Below, in pieces: positions 17,499-29,200 of a DNA stretch of 64,000 nt (the first letter of the stretch is position 1; every line of letters starts with the position of its first letter). This stretch comes from Terriglobia bacterium (lineage in GTDB: Bacteria > Acidobacteriota > Terriglobia > Terriglobales > Acidobacteriaceae). The translations under genes and the position numbers were made by a program. The notes below the pieces were generated by a model. It had not been told where the DNA came from. It made no database searches and saw only the letters and a list, made by a program, of their open reading frames with translations. Location of the stretch: assembly GCA_020073565.1 (NCBI GenBank), contig JAIQEY010000003.1, forward strand, positions 62,001 through 126,000, read 5' to 3'.

Positions 17499-18484
17499 TG
17501 GCTAGAATTTTTACCTACATCACACACAGCCGTGGCGTGGTCGATGATATTGCAGCTCAACTCGCGGCTGCCGCAAAACAGATCGATAGCACTGCCTCAC
17601 CTACAGCCATTCTGACCGGTTGGGGCGCCGACCTCGATACCGCGTGCACTGCTCTCCGCGCGTCCTACTCGGAGATTTGGAAGATCGCGAGCGAAGCTCT
17701 TGCCTATCCCAACGCTGAACTGATTCGCCAAGCTCTGGTGAGTGTCCTGCCCAAGGACAGCATTGTGCTGGTCGCCCATGAACATTTCGGAATCGATCTG
17801 GCGCCGGGGCTCTCTATCAAGATGAATTCGACTTATGTGTCTGACGTGCTGGCCATCGATGGCGTGGAGGGATCTTCGCTCAAAGTGGTACGCCAGGAAT
17901 TCGGCGGACAAATGAGCACCCATGTTCATTGCGACATTTCGTCTGGCGCAGTGGTCACGGTCCGTCCGGGTGCATTCAAGCCGGTAGAGAGCGCCGCTGT
18001 GGTCGGTCTCGTGGTCGACAAATCGCCCGAGGTTGGCGTTCTGTCGGCCGGCCGCCGCTATCTGGAGACCGTCGTGGCCGAGTCGGGCGCTGTCGATATC
18101 ACCAAGTACAACATTCTGGTTTCCGTCGGCCGCGGCATCCAGAAGCCGGAGAATATCGCCATCGCACAGGAACTCGCCGACGCGATGGGTGCGGCCGTGA
18201 GTTGCTCGCGCCCAGTGGTCGACGCCAAGTGGCTGGAGAAGGCCCGCCAGGTCGGCTCCTCCGGAAAAACCGTTAAGCCCAAGGTCTACCTGGCCTGCGG
18301 CATCAGCGGCGCGTTCCAACATCTGCAGGGGCTCAAAGGCAATCCGTTCCTGATCGCCATCAACAAGAATCCCAAAGCCCCAATCTTCCAGGTGGCAGAT
18401 ATCGGGATTGTCGACGACATTCTGGAATTCCTGCCGGAATTAACCAACAAAGTCCGCGAAATGAAAACCGCAGTAGCAAAGTGA
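17498..18484 (+). CDS. etfA: Electron transfer flavoprotein alpha subunit
   Basis: 328-residue FAD-carrying subunit of the electron transfer flavoprotein. The C-terminal FAD domain is clear from about residue 205: [50 protein letters not shown] and [20 protein letters not shown], the EtfA signature. It overlaps etfB by one base (TAATG) and is followed after 10 bases by an acyl-CoA dehydrogenase gene, its likely electron donor, and preceded by the EtfD-type acceptor. Together these make a complete electron path from acyl-CoA to the quinone pool. Confidence 0.95.
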   Translation: MARIFTYITHSRGVVDDIAAQLAAAAKQIDSTASPTAILTGWGADLDTACTALRASYSEIWKIASEALAYPNAELIRQALVSVLPKDSIVLVAHEHFGIDLAPGLSIKMNSTYVSDVLAIDGVEGSSLKVVRQEFGGQMSTHVHCDISSGAVVTVRPGAFKPVESAAVVGLVVDKSPEVGVLSAGRRYLETVVAESGAVDITKYNILVSVGRGIQKPENIAIAQELADAMGAAVSCSRPVVDAKWLEKARQVGSSGKTVKPKVYLACGISGAFQHLQGLKGNPFLIAINKNPKAPIFQVADIGIVDDILEFLPELTNKVREMKTAVAK

Positions 18485-18494
18485 GGATCCGATC

Positions 18495-20174
18495 ATGATT
18501 GCAGCCAAGACCCTGAAATTAAGTTTGAAGTCGCTGAGAGACTTCGCCAAGAAACGCCTGCCCGACGAAAAGTTGATCGAGCTGGATGAAAAGGACGAAT
18601 GCCCCATCGACATCGTGCGCCAGATGTGCGATCCGGACCAGCTTGGCATTCAACTCCTGCTGGTCCCCGAGGAGTGCGGCGGGATGGGCGGCGGCGCCTT
18701 CGATAACTACCTGGTTTGCGAAGAGATGGCGCGGATCGACTTAGGCTTGGCCACCACCGTTTTCGCTACCTTTCTGGGAAGCGATCCCATCACCGTGGGT
18801 GCAACTCCTGAACAGAAAAAGCTTTGGCTGAGCCGCATCGCCAACGAAGGTCTGATGTTTGCCTACGGGGCCACCGAGCCCGACGCCGGCAGCGACCTCG
18901 GTGCCCTGCGCACGACCGCGGACCGAGTGATGCAGGACGGCAAGATCGTCGGGTACAAGATCAACGGCAACAAACAATGGATCAGCAACGGCGGGATCGC
19001 CGGCGCCTACTCGATTTTGGCCAACGCGCCCGCGGGTCCGAGCTGGTTCGTGGTGGAAGCAGGGGCCAAGGGCTTCAACCACGACGAGCCGGAAAACAAG
19101 CACGGCATTCGCCTCAGCAACACCGCGGCTCTGGCACTCAACGACGTCTATGTGGATGCCGACCGCCTCATCGGTGGGGTGGAGGGTCAAGGGCTCCTTC
19201 AGGCACAAGCGGTGTTTGGATATACGCGCGTGATGGTGGCCGCATTTGGACTGGGCGGTGGATGGTCGGCGCTGGATCGCGCGATTCCGTATTCGACCAA
19301 GCGTATTCAGGGGGGAGCGCCACTCTCCGAGAAGCAGGGATACACACACAAGCTGATTGTGCCGCACGTAGTTCACTTGGAAGCGGCTCGCTCCTACCTT
19401 GAAGAGACGGCCGAAGGTCTCGACTCCGGTAAGAAAGAGGGCAGCCTGAACACCGAAGGCGCGATTGCCAAGTACATGGCGACGGAGGCCGGCAATGCGG
19501 CGGCTGAAGCCAGCATCCAGGCGCTCGGTGGCTATGGCTACACGCACGAATACATGGTGGAGAAGATCAGTCGCGACGTTCGCATCACCTGCATTTACGA
19601 AGGCACCTCCGAAATTATGGAAATGACCATCAGCCGTGACCGCTGGCAGCTTCACCTGAAAACGCGCGGCCAGTACTACCACGACGAAGCCAAGAAGATG
19701 GAAGCGCTCCATGCCCGTCACCCGAACGTGGGTGCAGACATTGCCGCCCTCGCTCTACACGGCCTCGCGGAATCGCTGGAGAAGGCCCGCATTGGCCGGT
19801 TGACCCGCTTCCAGCACATCCTCTTCCGCATCGGCGAGTGGATTGCCTACGCCGAGTGCGCGGGAAGCTTGTGCCGCCGGGCAGCGCTCATGGCGGAGAA
19901 CAAGCTCAGCGAGAAAGCCAACCGGCGCTTCGACGCGACCGCGCTGGCGGCAATGGCCCGCATCTTTGCGCGCGAGGCTGCGCTCAAGGTTGGGGAAGAA
20001 GCTTTGCGCTGGATCATCGGAGCCGGAGGTGTAAGTGAGGCTGAGATGCCGGCGTTTGAAGCAAGTTTAGGAGTGCCCGCCATTCATCGCACGCAGGCGG
20101 GTCTGATTGCAGACTTGGATTACATAGCAGATGTACTGTACGGCCGTGTTAAGCGGACAGAAATAGCGGCCTAG
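18495..20174 (+). CDS. Acyl-CoA dehydrogenase
   Basis: 559-residue FAD-dependent acyl-CoA dehydrogenase. Hallmarks are [59 protein letters not shown] and Glu369 in CIYEGTSEI, the likely catalytic base. About 170 extra C-terminal residues follow the core, as in long-chain enzymes, but sequence differs clearly from the other acyl-CoA dehydrogenase at 10130. It starts 10 bases after etfA and ends 80 bases before the megasynthase gene, so it is probably in one transcription unit with both. It may oxidise general fatty acyl-CoAs or act on the synthase's own product; the sequence alone does not decide. Confidence 0.93.
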   Translation: MIAAKTLKLSLKSLRDFAKKRLPDEKLIELDEKDECPIDIVRQMCDPDQLGIQLLLVPEECGGMGGGAFDNYLVCEEMARIDLGLATTVFATFLGSDPITVGATPEQKKLWLSRIANEGLMFAYGATEPDAGSDLGALRTTADRVMQDGKIVGYKINGNKQWISNGGIAGAYSILANAPAGPSWFVVEAGAKGFNHDEPENKHGIRLSNTAALALNDVYVDADRLIGGVEGQGLLQAQAVFGYTRVMVAAFGLGGGWSALDRAIPYSTKRIQGGAPLSEKQGYTHKLIVPHVVHLEAARSYLEETAEGLDSGKKEGSLNTEGAIAKYMATEAGNAAAEASIQALGGYGYTHEYMVEKISRDVRITCIYEGTSEIMEMTISRDRWQLHLKTRGQYYHDEAKKMEALHARHPNVGADIAALALHGLAESLEKARIGRLTRFQHILFRIGEWIAYAECAGSLCRRAALMAENKLSEKANRRFDATALAAMARIFAREAALKVGEEALRWIIGAGGVSEAEMPAFEASLGVPAIHRTQAGLIADLDYIADVLYGRVKRTEIAA

Positions 20175-20254
20175 CCATTCATAAAGGTTGTGCAGGGATC
20201 CGACTCTCCCAGGGGCCGGATGCCCCTCTTACTCAATTAAGCAGGAGTGTCATC

Positions 20255-23200
20255 ATGGAAAACACCGCCCATCGAGCTATCGCAATCGTGGGTGCGGGAG
20301 CCGTTCTGCCCGATGCCCCGAATGTGGCCGCCTTCTGGCAAAACATAAAGGACGGCCGTTACAGCGTCACCGAGGTCCAGCCTGACCGTTGGGATTCGGC
20401 GCTCTATTACGATCCCGATCACAACGCGCCCGACAAGACTTACTCCAAGATCGGTGGCTGGGTGCGCGAATTCGTCTGGGATCCGATCAAGTGGAAGCTG
20501 CCGATTCCGCCGCGCGTCGTCGATGCGATGGACGGGGCGCAAAAATGGGCGATCGCCTGCACTCGGGAAGCCCTGAAAGACTTCGGCTATCCGGAGCGCC
20601 CGCTGGACCTCGATCGCACCGCTGTGATCCTGGGCAATGCCATGGCTGGTGAGAAGCATTACCAGACCGCATTGCGCTTGAACTTCCCGGAATACGCCCG
20701 CGAATTGGCGGGAAGCGAAAGTTTCGCGGCGCTCCCGGAGTCGGTACGGAGCAACATCACCCGCGAATTCCACGACCGGATTGGCAAACTTCTGCCCCAG
20801 GTAACAGAAGACAGCATGCCCGGCGAGTTGGCGAACTGCATTGCCGGCCGCATTGCGAACGTCTTCAACTTCCACGGTCCCAATTATGTTTGCGACGCGG
20901 CCTGCGCCTCCGCGATGGCGGCGATCAGTTCCGCGATCGAAGGACTGGTGCAGGGACACTATGACGCCGTGGTCACCGGTGGGATCGACCGCAACATGGG
21001 CGCCCAGACCTTCGTCAAGTTCTGCAAGATCGGCGCGCTCTCGGCGACCGGCACTCGTCCCTATGCTGAAGGAGCCGACGGCTTCGTCATGGGGGAAGGC
21101 TGCGCAATTTTTCTGCTCAAGCGTCTGGCTGACGCCGAGCGCGACGGGGACAAGATCTACGCTGTCATCCGTGGCATGGGCGGGTCGAGCGACGGCAAGG
21201 GCAAGGGCATTACGGCCCCGAATCCGGTGGGCCAGAAATTTGCAATCGAGCGTGCCTGGAAGAATGCCGGCCTGTCGCCATCGACCTGTACGCTATTTGA
21301 GGGTCACGGCACATCGACCTCGGTGGGCGACGCCGTCGAGGTGCAATGTCTAATCGCGGCGCTCAAGGATTCCAATCTTCCCGCCCATTCGGTAGCGCTG
21401 GGCTCGGTCAAATCGAACTTCGGGCATCTCAAAGGAGCCGCGGGCGCGGCCGGGTTGCTGAAAGCCGCCCTGGCGCTTCGGGACAAGGTGCTGCCACCCA
21501 GCGTGCACTGCGAACATCCGCTTCCGGATTTCGATCCCGAGCAGTCCCCGCTTTACGTCAATACCGAACTGAAGCCGTGGACGATGCCGCCTGATGGTGT
21601 GCGGCGCGCAGGTCTGAGCGCTTTTGGTTTTGGCGGCACGAACTTCCACGCCGTGCTCGAAGAATACATTCCCCACCGGCTGAACGGGAACGGCAAACGA
21701 GCCGCGGCAGTCAGTGACATATCGAACTTGGTAGCGCAAGAAGGAACTATGAACACGAAGGGCGTTTCCGGAAATTCTCAGGCGTCATCCTCTTATAAAG
21801 CACCTCTGCGGGGCGCGCTGGTGATTGGCGCAGCCTCAGAGGCTGCATTGGCAGAGCGCCTACGTGTGGTACAAAAGGACGCCCAGGCTGGGAACGCTCC
21901 GGCACCGGCCGCCCCCGCTGAATCGGATCTGCGCGCGCCCGAGCGTCTGGCCATCGATTACGTCGACGCCGCTGACTTGGCAGGCAAGTCAGCGAACGCG
22001 CTCAAGGCGCTGGCAGCCAACCAGCCCGCGATCTGGAAAGCGCTGCGCGCACAAGGCATTTTCCGCGGTCACGGTCCTGCGCCCAAAGTGGCATTCCTCT
22101 ATACCGGCCAGGGCTCGCAATACGTGAACATGTTGAACCCCATTCGCGCCGCCGAACCGATCGTAGCCGAAATGTTTGCCGAAGCCGATCGCATCATGAC
22201 TCCTGTGCTCGGCAAACCGCTCACTGAATTCATCTACGTTGATGCGAACGATCCCAAGGCCGTAGCCAAAGCGGATGAAGATCTGCGTCAGACCGAGATC
22301 ACCCAGCCGGCAGTAATGGCCATTGATATGGCGATGACCAGGCTGCTCGCAGCTTATGGCATCACGCCCGATTTCACCATGGGGCACAGTGTCGGCGAAT
22401 ACGGCGCACTGATTGGCTCCGGCGCTCTTCCCTTCGCGGATGCGCTGGAAGCGGTCAGCGCCCGCGGCCGCGGCATGACGCAGGTAGCGGTGAAGGATAA
22501 AGGTCTGATGGCCGCCGTCTTTGCCCCGCTCGAGGAAGTCGAGCGCACTCTGAAAACCATTGACGGATACGTGGTGATCGCCAACATCAACAGCGAGCAC
22601 CAGACCGTCATCGGCGGCGCCAGTCAAGCGGTCACGCAAGCCATGGAGGCATTCCAGAAAGCCGGCTTTGAGGTGGCACCTTTGCCGGTCAGCCATGCTT
22701 TCCACACGTCGATTGTGGCCGGGGCGAGCGAGCCGCTGCGCGCAGTGCTCGAGCGCCTGCATCTGGAATCGCCGCATATCCCAATCGTGGCAAATGTGAC
22801 TGGCGAGTTCTATCCAACCGGGCCCAACGTTGTCCCCCAGATGCTGGACATGCTCTCTAAGCAAGTCGCCGCTCCCGTGCAGTTTGTGAAAGGCCTGCGT
22901 ACACTTTATGACGCAGGCGCCCGCGTCTTCGTTGAAGTTGGCCCCAAGAAGGCGTTGCAAGGATTTGCCGAGGATGTACTCGGGCCCAAAGGCGATGTGG
23001 TCTCGTTGTTCACCAATCACCCGAAAACTGGCGACATCGCGTCATTCAACCAGGCGCTGTGCGGCCTCTATGCGGCGGGATTGGGTAGCGCAACTGCGGA
23101 CACAGTGCGTGAGGTCCCGGCGGCATCGGTAACGCCTGTTGCCCCGCCACCGGAAAGCCTGAAACCTATTTCGGCGGCGCCGCTCATCACCAGCGCACCC

Positions 23201-26200
23201 GTTGCGGCGACACCGGTACCAAGCACCCCGACCACCAATTCTGCGCCGTTCAATGGCGATCACTTCAATGAACTCGGTCGTTTGTTTGCTGATGTCCTCG
23301 AGCGTGGTTGGCAGATCGCTCATGGCGGCGACCGCACCCGAGCCGAAGTCCCGGTAGTGATCACCGGCGCGGCCTTGGGCCTGCCCGGCACCGAGCATAT
23401 CTTCGACGATAGCAACATTGCCCGCATCCTGCGCGGCGATCAATTCATCGATGCGATCCCCACCCGCCTCCGCCAAGCTATGCTCGACAAACACATCACG
23501 CGCCTGGTGAAGAGTGACAACGGAGGAAGCTTCGAGACCCTCCACGATCTGGCAGATGTCATCAAGCTGGCAGCCCGCGGTAATGCCTTCGATCTGGAAA
23601 AAGAATTCGGAGCTTCCGCGGATCGCGTGGCCGCCCTCGACCGCGTCACCCAGTTGGCGATCGCGGCCGGCATCGACGCGTTGCGTGACGCCGGCATCCC
23701 GCTGGTCCTGCGCTACAAGACGACGACCAAAGGCACGCAACTACCGGATCGCTGGGGATTGCCCGACGCTATGCGCGACGATACCGGTGTGATCTTTGGC
23801 TCTGCCTTCCCCGGCCTCGACTCATTCGCCGATGAAATGGAGCGCTACTACACGGACCACGCTCGCCACGAGCAGTTGGCCATGTTGGAAAGCGTGCGCA
23901 CCCAGGTGGTAGTGAACAATGGCCACTCCGTCGCGGCGCAGGAGATCGACCGCCGCATAAACGAACTGCGCACCACCCTCGAAAAAGAGCCATATGTTTT
24001 CGAGCGGCGCTTCTTGCTCAGAGTCTTGTCCATGGGACATTCGCAGTTCGCCGAATTCATCGGCGCCCGCGGTCCCAACACGCAAGTCAATTCCGCCTGC
24101 GCCAGCACCACCCAGGCCGTGGCACTGGCGGAAGACTGGATCGCCGCCGGGCGATGCAGCCGAGTGATCGTGATCTCCGCCGACGACATCACCTCTGACC
24201 ATATGCTCGGATGGATGGGCGCTGGCTTCCTGGCCAGCGGAGCGGCTGCCACCGACGAAAAGGTCGAAGAGGCCGCCATTCCCTTCGACCGCCGGCGGCA
24301 CGGCTTGATCATCGGCATGGGCGCTGCGGCGCTTGTGGTCGAAAGCGCGGAAGCCGCCCGCGAACGAGGAATCCAGCCGATCTGCGAGGTGCTGAGTTCC
24401 GTCACAGCGAACAGCGCTTTCCACGGCACTCGTCTAGACGTCCAACACATCTGCGGGGTGATGGAAAGTCTGATCGCTCAGGCCGAATCACGCTGCGGAA
24501 TCTCGCGTAATGAGATCGCGCCCAAGACAGTTTTCGTTTCCCACGAAACGTATACGCCTGCGCGCGGCGGCAGCGCTTCCGCCGAGATCAACGCACTGCG
24601 CCGAGTCTTCGGCGAGTTCGCCGATCGCATCGTGATCGCCAACACCAAGGGCTTCACCGGCCACGCCATGGGCACCGGCATCGAAGATGTCGTCGCGGTC
24701 AAGGCGCTGGAAACCGGCTGCGTGCCGCCCGTGGCCAACTTCAAGGAAGTTGACCCTGAACTGGGACGGTTGAACCTGTCGAAGGGCGGCGCCTATCCCG
24801 TCGAGTACGCATTGCACCTCGGCGCCGGGTTCGGATCCCAGATCAGCATGACGCTGTTGCGTTGGGTGAAGACGAAGGACGGTGTTCGTCGCAGCCCCAA
24901 CAACCTTGGCTACGCCTATCGTATAGCCGATACGACTGCCTGGAACGCATGGCTCAGCCGCATGGCGGGCCGTCCTGCGGCCGACATGGAAGTGGTGCAC
25001 CGCACGCTGCGCGTGCGAGATCAAGGACCGAAGGCGAGGGTCGTCGAGGTTGCCCCGGCAGTCCGCGCGGCAGCCGTGCCAGCGCCCGCTCCCCAGGCGC
25101 CGCTCGCTGTGCCGGTCGTTGCTGTGCAACCTCCCGGGCTGAAACCGGTGGTTGCCAAGCCGGCGCCAACCCCGCCGCCGGTTCTGAAAGCCGAGCCGCG
25201 TGTGGAAGTGAAGGCCGCCGCGCCTGCCCCTCCAGCGCCGTCACAGCCCGTTCCGAGGGGCGACGCGGTGAAACAGCGAGTACTGGCTCTGGTAGCCGAG
25301 AAGACCGGTTACCCAGTTGACATGCTCGATCTAGATCTTGATCTCGAAGCCGACTTGGGTGTCGACACGGTCAAGCAAGCGGAGGTGTTCGCCACCATCC
25401 GTGAAGCGTACGGCATCGCACGTGACGACCAGATCAAATTGCGCGACTTTCCCACACTCGCCCATGTAATCCGGTTCGTGCACGACCGGCGGCCGGATCT
25501 TGTTGTCGAAGCTAACGCCTCGAAGACCACAGAAGCGAAACAGGAAATCAAGGTCGCCGCACCGCAACCCGCGGCAAAACCTGCGAAAGCCATCACGGCT
25601 GATGTTGTCAAGACGGTCGCGGCTACGGCCCCGGCGGCGCCAAGAGCGGTGGAGATCAAGCCTGTAGCTGCACCGGCACCTGCCGTTGTGGCTCCGCAAG
25701 GTGGCGCGGGCGATGCGGTGAAAGAGCGCATCGTGGCTTTGGTTGTGGAAAAGACCGGCTATCCGAAAGACATGTTGGATCTGGACCTGGACCTGGAAGC
25801 GGACTTGGGCGTAGACACCGTGAAACAGGCGGAAATGTTTGCGGCGATCCGTGAGATCTACAACATTCCGCGCGACGAGAATCGTAAGCTTCGCGATTAC
25901 CCCACGCTGGCACACGTCATTCGCTTCGTATTCGAGAAGCGTCCTGACCTGGCAGCTCCATCCCCGGCGACGCCAAAGGCAGCGGTGGAGATCAAGCCCG
26001 CAGTCCCTGTACCTGCTGCACCGGCGCCCGCCGTTGTGGCACCGCAAGACGGTTCTGGCGATGCCGTGAAGGAACGCATTCTCGCCTTAGTCGTCGAAAA
26101 GACCGGCTACCCGAAAGACATGCTCGATCTGGATCTCGACCTGGAAGCGGACCTGGGCGTCGACACCGTCAAACAGGCGGAGATGTTTGCGGCGATCCGC

Positions 26201-29200
26201 GAGATCTACAACATCCCGCGCGACGAGAACCGTAAGCTTCGCGACTACCCCACGCTGGCCCACGTCATTCGCTTCGTATTCGAGAAGCGCCCCGACCTGG
26301 CAGCTCCATCCCCGGCAACACCAAACGCAGCGGTGGTGGAGATCAAGCCCGCGGCAGTTCCACCAAATGCACCGGCGCCCGCCGTTGTGGCTCCGCCAGA
26401 AGGCGCGGGCGATGCCGTGAAGGAACGCATTCTCGCCTTAGTCGTCGAGAAGACCGGCTACCCGAAAGACATGCTGGATCTCGACCTCGATTTGGAAGCG
26501 GACCTCGGCGTCGACACCGTGAAACAGGCAGAAATGTTTGCGGCGATCCGCGAGATCTATAACATTCCGCGCGACGAGAATCGCAAGCTTCGCGACTACC
26601 CCACGCTGGCTCACGTCATCCGGTTCGTGTTCGAGAAGCGCCCCGACTTGGCGGGCGCGGCTCCGGCTCCGGCAACGCCAACGGCAGCGGTGGAGATCAA
26701 GGCTGCAGAACCGGCACCTGCACCGGCGCCCACCGTTGCAGTTCCACAAGACGGTGCTGGCGACTCCGTGAAGGAGCGCATCCTGGCCTTGGTCGTCGAG
26801 AAAACCGGCTATCCGAAAGACATGTTGGATCTGGACCTGGACTTGGAAGCAGACCTCGGCGTCGACACCGTCAAGCAGGCCGAAATGTTTGCCGCCATCC
26901 GCGAGATCTACAACATCCCGCGCGACGAGAACCGCAAGCTCCGCGATTACCCAACGCTGGCTCACGTCATCCGGTTCGTGTTCGAGATGCGCCCCGACTT
27001 GGCGGGCGCGGCTCCGGCTGCGGCCCCACCGACGCCAAAGGCAACCGAGGAGATCAAGGCCCCCGCTCCAGTCCCGGTGGTCGCGCAAGGGCCCACGGCC
27101 GAAACTATAAAGGAGAAAGTGCTGGAGATCGTGGCCGAGAAGACGGGCTATCCCAAAGAGATGCTGGACCTGGATCTGGACCTCGAAGCGGACCTCGGGA
27201 TCGACACCGTCAAACAGGCCGAGATGTTCGCAGCGGTGCGCGCGGCATATAACATTCCGCGCGATGAGAATCTTAAACTCCGCGATTTTCCAACCCTCGC
27301 CAGCGTCATTCAATTTGCAATCGATAGATCCGGCGCGGGAGTGTCCGCACCAGTCTCTCCCGCAGCAATTGAAAAACCAGGAGAGAAGACGGTCGCATTG
27401 CCACCTAAGCCCGCGATTCCGGTTGCACGCGTGCGCCCGGTTCTCACTAGCCTGGATGCTGCGAATAGCATTCCACGCCGCGTGCCGGTAGCAACCGTGC
27501 GCCCGGCGCTCAACCTCTGTAAGCCGAGTGGTGTCGTGCTTGAACGCGGCCGCAGGATAGTACTCATGCCGGACAAAGGTGGCGTCGGAGATGCTCTGGC
27601 GCAGCGCCTGCAAGAGACCGGCGCAGAAGTTCTGCGAATTGACGACGCGCCCGACGCGGAAGCGCTGGCCACTTGCCTCAAGCATTGGATGGCTGCCGGC
27701 CCCGTACACGGAGTCTACTGGCTGCCCGCGCTCGATGATGAGGGGAGCCTCCGCAATCTGGATCTCAACACCTGGCATGAAGCCGTACGAGTACGCGTGA
27801 AACTCCTTTACACCACCATGTGCACCCTATATGAGCAGGTGGCACCGCCCCGCACCTTCCTCGTCTCCGCCACTCGGCTTGGAGGGCAGCACGGCTACGA
27901 TGAGGCGGGAGCGGTCGCGCCGTTGGGTGGCTCGGTCATTGGCTTCACCAAAACGTATAAGCGGGAGCGCATGGACGCTTTCGTCAAAGCCGTCGATTTC
28001 GAACCGAAGGGCAAGCCAGCAGAAGTCGCCAGCATCCTCATCGAGGAAACGTTACGCGATCCCGGTGCCATTGAAATCGGCTACAAGGATGGACAACGCT
28101 GGACAATTGGGTTGCAGGAACAGCCAGCTGCAGACGGTCAGCCCGGTTTGACGCTCGACGAGAACACTGTCTTTGTGATCACCGGTGCGGCGGGAAGCAT
28201 TGTATCGGCAATCACCGCCGACTTGGCCGCCGCTTCCGGCGGCACGTTCTACCTGCTCGACCTGGTGCCCGACCCTGATCCAAACAATCCTGATCTGAAA
28301 CGCTTCGTCAACGACAAAGAAAGCCTCAAGCGTGATCTGTTCGCGCGTATCCAGGCGCGCGGTGAGCGAGCCACACCCGCGCTGGTTGAAAAGGAACTGG
28401 CAGGCCTGGAGCGAGCCCAGGCTGCCCTGAGCGCGATCGATGCCGTGCGTGCCGCGGGGGGAACGCCGCACTATTTCAGCGTCAACCTTGCAGACGCGGA
28501 GGGTGTGGCCAACGTCATCAACCAGGTGCGCAAGGAGAGTGGCCACATCGACGTGCTGCTGCACGCCGCTGGCATCGAACGCAGCCACCCTCTACCCAAT
28601 AAGGACCCACGGGAATTCGACCTGGTCTTCGACGTCAAGAGCGACGGCTTCTTCAATCTGCTGCACGCCATCGGCGACATGCCTCTCAAGGCAACAGTGG
28701 CATTCAGTTCAATCGCCGGCCGCTTCGGCAACGCCGGACAGACGGACTACAGTTCTGCCAACGATCTGCTGTGCAAGATCACGTCCAGCTTCCGCACCAC
28801 CCGGCCTGCCACTCGCGGGATCGCCATTGATTGGACGGCTTGGGGAGGCATCGGCATGGCCACGCGCGGCTCGATCCCGAAAATGATGGAACTGGCCGGG
28901 ATCGACATGTTGCCGCCCGAAGCCGGCGTTCCTCTGATTCGCCGCGAACTCACCGCCGGAGGCACACGCGGCGAGATCGTCATCGGGAAGCGTCTCGGCG
29001 TTCTCCTCAATGAATGGGACGCCACCGGCGGGCTGGACTCAGCAGCCGCCGAGAAGCGATTGGCGGCACAGGGGCCAATGATCGGGAAGGTCGCATCGTT
29101 CGGCCTCTACAGCGGCTTGACGATCGAGACCACGCCGGATCCAGCCATTCAGCCGTTCCTGCACGATCACCAAATCGATGGCACGCCGGTGCTGCCCGGC

